A stretch of 64,000 bases of DNA from Candidatus Binatia bacterium (GTDB lineage Bacteria > Desulfobacterota > Binatia > Bin18). The notes below the pieces were generated by a model. That model was not told where the DNA came from, searched no databases, and saw only the letters and a program-made list of their open reading frames with translations. The position numbers were made by a program, and so were the translations under genes. The stretch is taken from the NCBI GenBank assembly GCA_951812575.1, contig OX638322.1:310001-374000 (forward strand). Direction: 5' to 3'. Below are positions 34,300-43,101 of this stretch, piece by piece (the first letter of the stretch is position 1; each line of letters opens with the position of its first letter).

Positions 34300-35412
34300 C
34301 TAGAGATTATACAAGCGCTGAGCGTTCTCGCCGATGATTTTTTGCTGGGCGCGGGTCGGGAGTTTTGCACACGAGGCTTTGACTTCATCGACCACACCGG
34401 GAAAGGTGCAGTCGAAGTGGGGATAGTCCGACCCCCAAATGACACACTCTTCAAGCCCCAAGTCGGCAATGCTGCTCAGCGTGCTCTCGTCCGGGTCCAT
34501 GGAGATAAAGCACTGCTCGCGAAAGTGCTCGCTCGGTCGCTTTTTGAGCCACGGGACATAATGGCCCATGGTGTCAAAATGGCTGTCCATCCGGTCCAGC
34601 CAATAGCCGAGCCAACCGACCCCGGACTCCAGAAAGGCGACCTTGAGGCTGGGAAACTGCGAGAGCACGCCACCACAAATAATATCCATACAGGCTCCCT
34701 GCTGTTCCCAGGGGTGACAGACCATATGAAAAAAGAACGGGTCCTTATAGCGCTCTTGGCCAAGGGTCGGCATCTTGGTGCCGAAACTGCCGTGAATGGC
34801 AACCGGCACGTCGAGTTCCTGGGCTGCCTGCCAGAGGGGATAATAGGCCGGGTCGTTGAGCCGGCGACCATTGAACGGATTGGGGCGCACAAAGACGGCG
34901 CGCATGCCGAGCTCTTTGACCACGCGGCGCATTTCGGTAACGGCCGCCTCGACATCCTGGAGGGGCAGCGGAGCCACGCCGTAAAAACGTTGCGGGTAGG
35001 CTTGGCAAAAGTCGGCTAGCCAGTTGTTATAGGCCCGGCAGGCCGCGGCCGCGACCCGGGGGTCGGTGATGTCGCCGTAGATGAGCCACAGCGTCGGATA
35101 GAAAAAGGCGATCTCAATGCCTTCGAGGTCCATATCTTTGATCCTTTGGTGCGGATCGTAGCCGCCGGGGACAATCTCGTCCCAGGACATCGTGCGCGCC
35201 CGCTGGGCGTCTGACATGCCACCCGGTGTGCAGGCCGCGGCAATCGCCATATTGCGGTCGCGCCGCAGCTCGCCGTTGATTTTGAGACAGTCTACCCCTT
35301 CCGCATCCTTTGCAATCTGAATCACCTGAGCCCGATAGGCCGGCTCGGTATATTCTTCCCACACGCGCGGCGGCTCAAGCAGGTGGCCGTCTGCGTCAAT
35401 GATGGTTGCCAT
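34300..35412 (-). CDS. Amidohydrolase-2 family protein
   Basis: 370 residues with D-A-D-G-H-L-L-E-P at residues 5-13, a KDMDLEGIEIAFFYPTLW strand, AIHGSFG with a metal-ligand histidine, and the terminal VIWGSDYPHFDCTFPG. Same family and layout as the 15251 gene and the fragment at 1-386. Start ATG 35412 has AGGAGGGAG upstream. Encoded upstream of two ACAD genes. Function is inferred as hydrolysis or decarboxylation in the same pathway. Confidence 0.88.
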   Translation of the reverse strand: MATIIDADGHLLEPPRVWEEYTEPAYRAQVIQIAKDAEGVDCLKINGELRRDRNMAIAAACTPGGMSDAQRARTMSWDEIVPGGYDPHQRIKDMDLEGIEIAFFYPTLWLIYGDITDPRVAAAACRAYNNWLADFCQAYPQRFYGVAPLPLQDVEAAVTEMRRVVKELGMRAVFVRPNPFNGRRLNDPAYYPLWQAAQELDVPVAIHGSFGTKMPTLGQERYKDPFFFHMVCHPWEQQGACMDIICGGVLSQFPSLKVAFLESGVGWLGYWLDRMDSHFDTMGHYVPWLKKRPSEHFREQCFISMDPDESTLSSIADLGLEECVIWGSDYPHFDCTFPGVVDEVKASCAKLPTRAQQKIIGENAQRLYNL

Positions 35413-35445
35413 GACTCCCTCCTGTAGAGTGATATACGCCTGCGG

Positions 35446-35913
35446 TTATTGGGGTGGCCCCGGCGGCAGGACGCGCACATGATTGCTGATCCGCTCGTAT
35501 GACCCACCCTCTTCTACCAGCCCTTTTAACGACACCACACAACACTCTTCCTTGTCGCTCAATTCCTGCCAATCAACGGATTGAGGGGGAATGCCGATCT
35601 TAATGATGACGGTATCGACCGACAGGATGAATTCTTCCAGGGCGGCAAAGATTTTTACCTGGGGCTCCAGCGGAGAAACCACGATTTCCTTGTAAGGTAA
35701 AGGCAGGCGTTCCTCGGGGGCGAGTTCATAGTCCAGGGTCACACGCAGGACATCTTCCGCCGGCCGGGTGAGTGTCGCATTCGAAATTTCGATGAGGGGT
35801 TTATATACCTCGGGCTCGGAGCAACTGGCCACAAGGACAAAGAGAGGCAGGAGCAGGAGCCGAGGACTGCCCTGAAACAGGGAAACGAGACGAGTCAGAG
35901 GAAGTCGATACAT
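35446..35913 (-). CDS. Putative lipoprotein
   Basis: 155 residues from ATG 35913 (the frame is open to 35970, but only this start gives a proper leader). Lipobox VLVASC places the lipidated cysteine near residue 32. The mature part has predicted beta strands (EISNATLTRPAEDVLRVTLD) and no recognised family. It sits between an LLM oxidoreductase gene and the amidohydrolase/ACAD genes; a role in the envelope is inferred only from the lipobox. Confidence 0.6.
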   Translation of the reverse strand: MYRLPLTRLVSLFQGSPRLLLLPLFVLVASCSEPEVYKPLIEISNATLTRPAEDVLRVTLDYELAPEERLPLPYKEIVVSPLEPQVKIFAALEEFILSVDTVIIKIGIPPQSVDWQELSDKEECCVVSLKGLVEEGGSYERISNHVRVLPPGPPQ

Positions 35914-35966
35914 AGGATTTGCTTCACATCTTTCTGGTTGGTGCGGGTTGATGTCTTTGTGTCGCA

Positions 35967-36854
35967 TCACGCTAAGCCGACATCTCGGGCGAACTTTTCC
36001 ATCATGTTTATCATGTCCGCATACGTCCGGGTGAAATTGAAGAAGGCCAGATACAGATAGCTTGCTCCGAGTTCCTGGTAGCGAGGAATATCGTCAAGGA
36101 TCTCGTCCGGCTTCTTGCCACGTGGGGAAACGCATAGGGTAATCTCGGACAGGTCGCGGCCAGCCTTTGCCGCTTTTTCTTTGAGTTTATCCACCCGCTC
36201 GGAAAACTCCTGCGGACTGAATACCACGGCCGGCCAGCCGTCGCCGTATTCGACCACACGTCGCAACGCCGGACCGGTATGGCCCCCAATCCAAATGGGC
36301 GGATGGGGCTTTTGGACAGGGCGCGGCTCACAACCGACCTCGCTGAATTGGTGAAAGCGGCCCGTAAACGAGGGGTTTTCGTTGGTCCATAACTCTTTCA
36401 TGACCGCGATGGTTTCTTCGCTGAGCGGGCCGCGGTCAGCAAAGGACGCATTCAGAATGTTGAACTCTTCCTCCATCCAACCGACCCCCACGCCGCAGAT
36501 GAGCCGCCCGGCCGATAAGACATCAATGGTGGCCAGCGTCTTTGCCGTAACAACGGCGTTGCGGTGCGGCAGCACGAGCACGGCCGTGCCCAACCGAACC
36601 TTGTGGGTGCAGGCGGCCACGAAGCTCAGTACACTCAGGGGTTCAAGCAGCGGTGCCTGCGGGTCGAGGGGAAAGGCGCCGTTCGGACTGTAGGGATAGC
36701 GGGAGGCAATCTGCTTCGGCGTAATAATATGATCGGCGACCCAAACAGAATCAAAGCCCAGCGCTTCGGCAGTTTGGGCCGTGGTCTTGAGGCTATCGAT
36801 GACATCCCCCTGGGCCAGTGGTCCAAGGTGGGGAAGAAACGCACCGTACTGCAT
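35967..36854 (-). CDS. LLM class F420-dependent oxidoreductase
   Basis: 295 residues: TAEALGFDSVWVADHIITPK, KVRLGTAVLVLPHRNAVVTA, 'SAGRLICGVGVGWMEEEFNI', and the terminal GASYLYLAFFN. This is the F420-type luciferase-like oxidoreductase, similar in motif spacing to the 7153 protein. Start ATG 36854 with CGGAGGAGAG upstream. First gene of the minus-strand run 36854-31172, so it may supply an oxidation step before the amidohydrolase and ACADs. The cofactor is inferred from the subfamily. Confidence 0.88.
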   Translation of the reverse strand: MQYGAFLPHLGPLAQGDVIDSLKTTAQTAEALGFDSVWVADHIITPKQIASRYPYSPNGAFPLDPQAPLLEPLSVLSFVAACTHKVRLGTAVLVLPHRNAVVTAKTLATIDVLSAGRLICGVGVGWMEEEFNILNASFADRGPLSEETIAVMKELWTNENPSFTGRFHQFSEVGCEPRPVQKPHPPIWIGGHTGPALRRVVEYGDGWPAVVFSPQEFSERVDKLKEKAAKAGRDLSEITLCVSPRGKKPDEILDDIPRYQELGASYLYLAFFNFTRTYADMINMMEKFARDVGLA

Positions 36855-37006
36855 AGCTCTCCTCCGCGGGCAGAAAATCCATCCCCTGCTACCATACCCT
36901 CAGCTGAAATACCAATCGTCTGAGGGCATCCGGTCCGATTTGGAGAGCCTCGGGTCTTGTAGCCATCCCCGTGTGGACATGCTACAGAGCGGTACCGAGG
37001 TCAGCC

Positions 37007-37744
37007 ATGCCGAGTGACGTCAGGGATGCAAAGAGTAAACGTGTTCCTCAATACCATGAAGATGCTGAACACGTTTACTCTTCAGGGATAGATGCGGGTG
37101 TTCGTGTTCTCTTGGTCCGACATGGAGAGACCATCTGGAATCAGGAAAACCGCTGGCAGGGTCAGGCCGATACGCCGCTCAGCCAGACGGGCTATGACCA
37201 GGCGCGGCAACTCGCCCGGCGCTTCCAGCATGAAGAACGGCGTATTCAGGCGATTTACACCAGCGACCTCCGACGTGCGCGTGACACCGCAGCTATTCTT
37301 GGCCAGGTATTAGGTATCGCGCCGATCGAGGCGACGGCTTGGCGCGAGATGGATATTGGAACCTGGAGTGGGCTGACAACCGCCGAGGTGGCGACCCGGC
37401 ACGCCGAGGAATGGGCGCGGCTGCGGCAGGGAGAAGACCTGCCGCGCGGCGGAGGCGAAACCTTTGCCCAGTTTCAAGGCCGCTTACTGCGATCGAGTCA
37501 ACGCTTTGTCCGAGACCATAGGGGCGAACAGATCGTCGTGGTGACCCACGGAGGGGCGGTGAGAGCCTTCCTGTTACACTGTCGTGGTCTGAACATGAGC
37601 CAATTCGGCCAGATTGAAAAAATTGGCAATACCGGCATCAGCGAAGTCTCGCTCTTTCCAAGCGGAGAGGCCAAGATTCACACGATTAACAGTACGACTC
37701 ATCTCAACGGGGCGGTGCTGTCCGGTGAGACGGTTGACGCCTAG
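37007..37744 (+). CDS. Histidine phosphatase (phosphoglycerate mutase-like) with N-terminal palindromic-element insertion
   Basis: 245 residues from ATG 37007 (CGAGGT six bases upstream). Catalytic core: LLVRHGETIWN (RHG phosphohistidine), RRARDTAAILG, E in WREMDIGTWSGL, and VVVTHGGAVRAFL (second catalytic His). This fits broad-specificity 2-H phosphatases such as alpha-ribazole or phosphosugar phosphatases. No start codon occurs between the palindromic element (37031-37082) and the RHG core, so the element is translated as residues 9-26 of the N-terminus. Followed by a membrane protein gene. Confidence 0.85.
   Translation: MPSDVRDAKSKRVPQYHEDAEHVYSSGIDAGVRVLLVRHGETIWNQENRWQGQADTPLSQTGYDQARQLARRFQHEERRIQAIYTSDLRRARDTAAILGQVLGIAPIEATAWREMDIGTWSGLTTAEVATRHAEEWARLRQGEDLPRGGGETFAQFQGRLLRSSQRFVRDHRGEQIVVVTHGGAVRAFLLHCRGLNMSQFGQIEKIGNTGISEVSLFPSGEAKIHTINSTTHLNGAVLSGETVDA
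37031..37082. repeat. Palindromic element, copy B (inside the histidine phosphatase gene)
   Basis: Perfect 16-base arms AAGAGTAAACGTGTTC / GAACACGTTTACTCTT around a 20-base loop. It lies in frame and encodes K-S-K-R-V-P at one end and E-H-V-Y-S-S at the other, the same frame and pattern as copy E in ftsA. Confidence 0.88.
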
Positions 37745-37772
37745 CGCAGAGCCACATGAGGGATGGGGGGCT

Positions 37773-37816
37773 AAGGGTTGGGGGTTGGGGAAACCGAGCC
37801 CCTAACCCCCAACCCC
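37773..37816. repeat. G-rich inverted repeat (possible quadruplex or transcription stop)
   Basis: AAGGGTTGGGGGTTGGGG and CCCCTAACCCCCAACCCC form a long imperfect hairpin with one bulged base around an 8-base loop. The plus strand has at least four G-runs of three or more, enough for a G-quadruplex. It lies between the phosphatase stop and the flippase-like gene and resembles dispersed CCCTAACCCCC-type repeats. Confidence 0.6.
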
Positions 37817-37846
37817 TCATTTGAGGATATCAGTCTGTTACGTTTT

Positions 37847-38791
37847 TTGTCCTCGCGTTGGTTCAAAGTCAGCCTGAGTCTCGGACTTTTATTTATTCTT
37901 TTTTCTTCCGTGGAGGTGGCTCACCTCGTCCGACAGTTGCGGGCGGCCCGCCTTGACTATGTCGGCCTGGCCTTCTGTGGCTACCTGCTGGGACAGGTCG
38001 CCAGCGCATACCGCTGGCGTCTGCTGGCCCGTCCGCTCGGATTCGGACAACCGCTGAAAACCTTTATTGCATACTACTTTGCCGGCATGTATCTGAATCT
38101 GTTTGCCCCGAGCGTCGTAGCCGGGGATGTGGGAAGGGGCTATCTGCTGGCGCACGGCCGTACCCGTTTGGGCGCTGCGCTCCACTCCGTCCTCGCTGAC
38201 CGGGTGAGCGGCTTGGTGATGCTGGTCTGGGTCAGTGCCGGAGGTTTTCTGCTGTGGGGTCCGAGCGTGCTGCCGGTTGAACTGTATTATGGCGTGCTGG
38301 CCACGACCGGCGGGAGCATTGTCATATGGTGGGGTCTCCCCTGTCTGCTTGAACGCTGCACGTCGCCGGGCAATATCGTCCGGCGCTCTGTAGACCGGCT
38401 CAGCCTGCCCTACCGCGCGGACCTGGCCCTGCTCGGCTCCGTGTGCGGCCTGTCTGTCTGCTTCCATCTCTTTCAGCTCGGCTTACACGCGGTGGTAGCC
38501 GCCGCCCTCGGGCTGGCGGTCCCGTTGTGGTACCTCGTCCTCTTTATCCCTGTGGTCCAAATATTCAGCGCCCTGCCCATCAGTTTTGGCGGGCTGGGGA
38601 TACGAGAGGGTGGCTATGTCCTGTGTCTCGCCCTGTGGGGAACTGGACGGGACGAGGCACTCGCCTTTGGCCTGGTCTGGAGCGCCATTGTGCTGGGAGC
38701 AAATATATGTGGCGGCCTAGCCTTCCTCGTATTCCCGGAGGTGGGCTTCTCGACCGCGGCGCTTAAAAAAACGTTGGACGAATCAGAATAG
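37847..38791 (+). CDS. Flippase-like membrane protein (LPG synthase TM / AglD family)
   Basis: About 314 residues from a possible TTG at 37847; the frame is open back to 37778 inside the G-rich hairpin, so the true start is unsettled. Multiple hydrophobic spans and the family pattern YRWRLLARPLG, LNLFAPSVVAGDVGRGYLLA, SVLADRVSGLVMLVW and LPISFGGLGIREGGYVLCLA (PF03706) are present. Members flip lipid-linked substrates or form the membrane half of lysyl-PG synthases; no synthase domain is attached. Its 3' end overlaps the convergent purA by 29 bases. Confidence 0.8.
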   Translation: MSSRWFKVSLSLGLLFILFSSVEVAHLVRQLRAARLDYVGLAFCGYLLGQVASAYRWRLLARPLGFGQPLKTFIAYYFAGMYLNLFAPSVVAGDVGRGYLLAHGRTRLGAALHSVLADRVSGLVMLVWVSAGGFLLWGPSVLPVELYYGVLATTGGSIVIWWGLPCLLERCTSPGNIVRRSVDRLSLPYRADLALLGSVCGLSVCFHLFQLGLHAVVAAALGLAVPLWYLVLFIPVVQIFSALPISFGGLGIREGGYVLCLALWGTGRDEALAFGLVWSAIVLGANICGGLAFLVFPEVGFSTAALKKTLDESE

Positions 38792-40055
38792 TTTCTTCTC
38801 GACCGGCACCAACGGAAATCATTTTGACCGGGACGTTCACCAGTTCTTCGAGGCGTTCGACATACTGCCGGGCGTTGCGCGGCAGGGCGTCCAGGCTGCG
38901 CATAGCGGTTAGCGGCTCGGTCCAGCCGGGGAGTTCCTCATAGATGGGGGTCACCTGTTCGAGGATGTGCGCGCCCGCTGGGACCTCGTCGTATTCCTGC
39001 CCCCGGTAGCGATAACCGGTGCACACCCGCAGGGTAGACAGGCCGCTCAGTACGTCGATCTTGGTCAGCGCCATGGCGTTCAGGCCACTCAGCCGTGCCG
39101 CCGTCCGTACCACAACGGCATCGAACCAGCCGCAGCGTCGGGGCCGGCCGGTGACGGTTCCAAACTCACCGCCATCACGACGCAGCTTTTCACCGTCCGC
39201 ACCGTGCTCTTCGGTCGGGAAAGGACCGCTGCCGACCCGCGTGGTATACGCCTTGGAGATACCAATGACGTTGCGGAGCTGCTGCGGCGCAATCCCCGCC
39301 CCTGTGCACACCGCCCCGGCAACGGTGTTGGACGATGTCACAAACGGATAGGTGCCGTGGTCCACGTCGAGCATGGTCCCTTGCGCGCCTTCGAACAACA
39401 CCTTCTGGCCAGCCCCGAGCGCGTCGTGAATATAGCGCGACGTGTTGGTGACATAGGGAGCCAGGCGGTCGCGCAGGCGACGGTAGTGGTCGAAGATGTC
39501 TTGATACGCAAGCGGCTGTTCTTGCAGCAGGGTACCGAGGTAAATATTTTTCTCTTCGAGGTTGCGCTCCAACTTCTGGGCGAACACGTCTTCGTCCAAG
39601 AGATCGACGAAGCGAATCCCGACGCGAGCCATCTTGTCTTCATACGTGGGACCGATCCCTCTGCCGGTCGTCCCGATCTTGCCCTCACCGCGGAGCCGTT
39701 CCCGCGCGAGATCGATGGCCTTGTGGTAGGGGGTGATCAGGTGGGCGATTTCACTGATCTTGAGCGATTCCGGGTCAGACAGGCGGCCCCGCTGCTGAAG
39801 GGCATCGATTTCCTCAACCAGCACTTCGGGATTGACCACAACGCCATTGCCGATCACACACACCTTGCCGTCGTGCAGCACGCCCGACGGGATGAGCCGG
39901 ACGATAGTTTTCTGACCCCCGACAACCAGGGTGTGACCTGCGTTGTTGCCACCTTGAAAACGGACAATGACGTCGGCTTCGCGTGCAAGCAGGTCCACCA
40001 CCTTGCCTTTGCCTTCATCGCCCCACTGGACGCCGACAACAACGAGGGTGCTCAT
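38763..40055 (-). CDS. purA: Adenylosuccinate synthetase
   Basis: 430 residues, full length. GTP-binding and catalytic N-terminus VVVGVQWGDEGKGKVVDLLA, then FQGGNNAGHT (catalytic His), the GTTGRGIGPTYEDKMARVGI signature and VLFEGAQGTMLDVDHGTYPF. It converts IMP and aspartate to adenylosuccinate, the first committed step to AMP. It is the last gene of a minus-strand group with serA (31-base gap) and the aminotransferase. Start ATG 40055 with AGAAGGAGCAC upstream. Confidence 0.97.
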   Translation of the reverse strand: MSTLVVVGVQWGDEGKGKVVDLLAREADVIVRFQGGNNAGHTLVVGGQKTIVRLIPSGVLHDGKVCVIGNGVVVNPEVLVEEIDALQQRGRLSDPESLKISEIAHLITPYHKAIDLARERLRGEGKIGTTGRGIGPTYEDKMARVGIRFVDLLDEDVFAQKLERNLEEKNIYLGTLLQEQPLAYQDIFDHYRRLRDRLAPYVTNTSRYIHDALGAGQKVLFEGAQGTMLDVDHGTYPFVTSSNTVAGAVCTGAGIAPQQLRNVIGISKAYTTRVGSGPFPTEEHGADGEKLRRDGGEFGTVTGRPRRCGWFDAVVVRTAARLSGLNAMALTKIDVLSGLSTLRVCTGYRYRGQEYDEVPAGAHILEQVTPIYEELPGWTEPLTAMRSLDALPRNARQYVERLEELVNVPVKMISVGAGREETILIRPTFF

Positions 40056-40086
40056 TGGCTGTGTGCTCCTTCTTCCCGATCAAAGC

Positions 40087-41676
40087 TCATAAACGGATCA
40101 GTTGGGCCGACAGAATGGGGTCAAGCCTCCGTAACGCGGCCAGGACCTCGGGCGAGACTTGGTCATCGACGTGAATCAGGGAGATAGCTTCTCCACCGAT
40201 TTTCTCCCGCCCCAGTTCCAGGCCGGCAATATTGATTCCCAGGGTGCCGAGGAGGGTGCCCACCTGGCCGACCACACCAGGAACGTCTTTGTTGTTCAGC
40301 AGCAGAATCGTTCCTTCGGGAACGGCTTCCAGATGAAAATCATTGACGCGCACGAGGCGCACGGTCTGATTGCTGAAGACCGCTCCCGCGGCAGAGTTGG
40401 CACTATCCCTGGTCTGTACCCTGACATCGATAGAATTTAAGAAATCACTTGGCGTGCTGCTGCGCGACTCGACGACGCGAATGCCCCGCTCACGCGCAAC
40501 CAGCGGCGCATTGACCACATTAATCGCCTGTTCGAGAATCGGACTGAGCAGCCCGCGCAGGACTGCCGCGGTGGCGGGTGCAACCTCATAGGCGGTAATT
40601 TCCCCGCTGTACTCGATGTGGACCTCGCGCGGAGCGTGCGGCGTAATCTGGGCGAGAAAGCTGCCGAGTTTTTCGCCGAGGAAAAGATAGGGTTCCAAAA
40701 TGGTCAGCTGCTCCTGGCTCAGAGCGGGGAAATTGACCGCGTTCTGAATCACCCCGCGCTGGAGGAAATGGGCGACTTGATCGGCAATGGCAATCGCGAC
40801 GTTGATCTGGGCCTCGTCCGTTGCGGCGCCCAAATGCGGGGTGCAAATCACATCCTGTCGCTGCAGGAGGGGATGATCGGCCGGGGGCGGCTCGTCAACA
40901 AAGACATCTAGAGCCGCACCCGTGACCGTGCCGCTCTCCAGCGCTGCAAGCAGGGCGGTTTCGTCGACGATCCCACCCCGCGCGCAATTGATAACGCGCA
41001 CACCGTCTTTCATCTGCGCAAAGGCTTGGGTATCGATCAGACCACGCGTTTCCTTGGTCAGCGGTGTATGCACGCTAATAAAATCCGCCTGCCGATACAG
41101 CTCGGTGAGCGGAACGAGTTCGACATTCATTCTGGCGGCCGCTTCTGAGGTGACGAAGGGGTCGTAGGCAACGATGCGCATCCGCAACCCCAGGGCACGC
41201 TCGGCGACAATGGTTCCGATATTGCCCAGACCGACCAGACCGAGCACTTTATTACAGACCTCGGTTCCCGTGAATTGCGAGCGCTGCCAGTGGCCAGCCT
41301 TGAGCGAGGCAGTGGCTTGCGGAATATTGCGCGCCAGGGCGAGCAGTAGCGAGATGGTGTGCTCGGCCGTGGTAACATTGTTCCCGCCAGGCGTGTTCAT
41401 GACAACGATGCCACGTCTGGTGGCGGCCTCGACATCGATATTATCAACACCGATGCCAGCCCGGCCAATCACGCGCAGGTTTTGGGCCGCCGCAATGACA
41501 TCCGGAGTAACGCGTGTCCCGCTCCGAATAATCAGACCCTGATACAGAGCGATCTGCTCGGCAAGTTCCTGTTCGGTCAGTCCCGGTTGGACGGCAAAGT
41601 CGATATCCGGCTGCGCTTGCAGCCGCACCACTCCCTGCGGGGCGAGCGGGTCGGTAATAAGCACTTTATGTGACAT
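40087..41676 (-). CDS. serA: D-3-phosphoglycerate dehydrogenase
   Basis: 529 residues from ATG 41676 (an in-frame GTG at 41700 is possible). NAD-binding GLVGLGNIGTIVAERALGLR, substrate Arg/Glu/His region (NCARGGIVDE, CTPHLGAATDEAQ), then the intervening ASB domain and a C-terminal ACT domain (ILLLNNKDVPGVVGQVGTLL). This is the long, serine-inhibited type SerA of many bacteria. First step of serine synthesis; the upstream aminotransferase likely performs the next step. Confidence 0.95.
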   Translation of the reverse strand: MSHKVLITDPLAPQGVVRLQAQPDIDFAVQPGLTEQELAEQIALYQGLIIRSGTRVTPDVIAAAQNLRVIGRAGIGVDNIDVEAATRRGIVVMNTPGGNNVTTAEHTISLLLALARNIPQATASLKAGHWQRSQFTGTEVCNKVLGLVGLGNIGTIVAERALGLRMRIVAYDPFVTSEAAARMNVELVPLTELYRQADFISVHTPLTKETRGLIDTQAFAQMKDGVRVINCARGGIVDETALLAALESGTVTGAALDVFVDEPPPADHPLLQRQDVICTPHLGAATDEAQINVAIAIADQVAHFLQRGVIQNAVNFPALSQEQLTILEPYLFLGEKLGSFLAQITPHAPREVHIEYSGEITAYEVAPATAAVLRGLLSPILEQAINVVNAPLVARERGIRVVESRSSTPSDFLNSIDVRVQTRDSANSAAGAVFSNQTVRLVRVNDFHLEAVPEGTILLLNNKDVPGVVGQVGTLLGTLGINIAGLELGREKIGGEAISLIHVDDQVSPEVLAALRRLDPILSAQLIRL

Positions 41677-41700
41677 ACTGCTACTCGTCGCCCAGGTCAC

Positions 41701-42861
41701 TCATTCGACGGCCGGCCAGCGTGGCAGGAGAACGGCTTCAGCGGCCCGGACGCCACTGCCCAGCGTCAGCGTAACTCCAAATCGACTCAGGGCCATTTCC
41801 AGGCTGCTAATCGCCGTGATGATATCAAAAGGGCCAGCGTACCCAAGGTGAGAAATGCGAATGATTTTCCCTTTGAGATGGTCCTGTCCACCCGCAATAT
41901 CAACACCCATACGGTCACGCATATAGGTCAGCAGCCGCACGCCATCAACGGTGGGCGGGAGCCACACGCCGGTTGCGGCCGGGCTTGGATGGGTCGCGGC
42001 TAAGGGACGCAGGTCCAGGGCGCGCACGGCGGCATGGGTCGCGGTCATCAACAACGTGTGGCGGGCCCAGACCTGTTCGAGCCCTTCTGCCTGGAGCTGC
42101 TGAAGCGCCTCGTGTAAGCCGCTAATCAGAGAAATGGCCGGGGTGTAGGCGGTGGTATGTTTGGCTTGTTCCGTACGCTCCTTTTGCAGGTCAAAGTAGA
42201 AACGGGGAAGCTGAGCCCGTTCCGTGTGCTGCCAGGCTTTCGGACTGAGGGTGATAAACGCCAGCCCTGGGGGCAGCATCAGGGCCTTTTGTGAGCCGGT
42301 GATGAGCACATCAATCCCGGAGCGGTCCATGGGGATATCGGTTGCGCCAACCGCCGTAATGCCATCGACAATGAGCAGGGTCTCAGAGTCCCGCGTCAGG
42401 GCGGCAATGTCTTGGACGGGGTGGAGGACCGTTGTCGAAGTCTCACTGGCCTGCATCAGAATAGCCTTGGCTTGGGGCTGACGCTGCAGTGCCTGGGCTA
42501 TCGCCTCAACCGTCACGGCCTGCCCCCATTCGACCGTAATCTCTTCGGTTTGCACACCAAACGCCGCACAGATTTTCAGCCAGCGTTCGCCGAATTTCCC
42601 ACCGTTGACCACAATGACACGGTCTCCGGGCGAGCAGGTATTCGTGATGGCCGCCTCCATCGCCCCGGAGCCCGAGGCCGCCAGGATGAGGACGTCCTGG
42701 GTGGTTTGGAACAGCCATTGGAGGCCACGCTGTACTTCGGCAAAGAGTTGGCTGAACTCAGGGGTGCGATGGTGAATGAGGGGCTGCGCCATACGCAGCA
42801 AGACTTCGGACGGAACCTGCGTCGGCCCCGGAGTGAGTAAATATCGCTTTCGCATCGGCAT
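41701..42861 (-). CDS. Class V aminotransferase (serine-pyruvate/phosphoserine type)
   Basis: 386 residues from ATG 42861 (GTG 42867 also in frame). PLP-binding fold type I: YLLTPGPTQVPSEVLLRMAQ start, AASGSGAMEAA, SETSTTVLHPV, IVDGITAVGATDIPMD, and the PLP-lysine in TGSQKALMLPPGL. In several bacterial lineages this alanine-glyoxylate-type enzyme is paired with SerA and serves as phosphoserine aminotransferase, in place of classical SerC. The gene order here (25 bases before serA) supports that role, though photorespiratory-type transamination is also possible. A terminator-like hairpin lies just upstream. Confidence 0.88.
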   Translation of the reverse strand: MPMRKRYLLTPGPTQVPSEVLLRMAQPLIHHRTPEFSQLFAEVQRGLQWLFQTTQDVLILAASGSGAMEAAITNTCSPGDRVIVVNGGKFGERWLKICAAFGVQTEEITVEWGQAVTVEAIAQALQRQPQAKAILMQASETSTTVLHPVQDIAALTRDSETLLIVDGITAVGATDIPMDRSGIDVLITGSQKALMLPPGLAFITLSPKAWQHTERAQLPRFYFDLQKERTEQAKHTTAYTPAISLISGLHEALQQLQAEGLEQVWARHTLLMTATHAAVRALDLRPLAATHPSPAATGVWLPPTVDGVRLLTYMRDRMGVDIAGGQDHLKGKIIRISHLGYAGPFDIITAISSLEMALSRFGVTLTLGSGVRAAEAVLLPRWPAVE

Positions 42862-42878
42862 ACCCACGCTACACGCAT

Positions 42879-42896
42879 AAAAAAGCCCGGATGGGC
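42879..42896 (-). terminator. Intrinsic-terminator-like hairpin in the leader of the serine operon
   Basis: On the minus strand GCCC-ATCC-GGGC is followed by six T, 18 bases ahead of the aminotransferase start. No minus-strand gene lies upstream, so it would end transcription within the leader and may act as an attenuator. The stem is only 4 base pairs. Confidence 0.45.
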
Positions 42897-43031
42897 TCCC
42901 CGTATCCAGGCTGTCAGCTCTCCCTCCCTCCTTGGTAAGGACATGATGTATCGAAGCCGTGGGGCGGAGTCAATGCTCCTGCCTGGCCCTGATAGCCGCG
43001 CCTAACCTGCCTAAAAGTCTTTGGTTTTCGC

Positions 43032-43060
43032 TTGACACGAAAAATGGCGCATACTATAGT
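43032..43060 (+). promoter_or_regulatory. Sigma-70 type promoter of the dcw cluster
   Basis: TTGACA (43032-43037) and TATAGT (43055-43060) with an ideal 17-base spacer; transcription would start near 43067. It immediately precedes the MraZ repeats and mraZ. No comparably good promoter was noticed inside the cluster. Confidence 0.8.
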
Positions 43061-43062
43061 CG

Positions 43063-43087
43063 TGGGAGAAAGTGGGAGAAAGTGGGG
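43063..43087 (+). promoter_or_regulatory. MraZ-box direct repeats
   Basis: Three TGGGA/TGGGG pentamers start at 43063, 43073 and 43083, with exact 10-base period and five-base spacers, just downstream of the -10. TGGGN direct repeats of this period are the known binding site of MraZ, so the cluster is probably autoregulated. Confidence 0.82.
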
Positions 43088-43101
43088 ATTGGGGCAGATT
43101 C

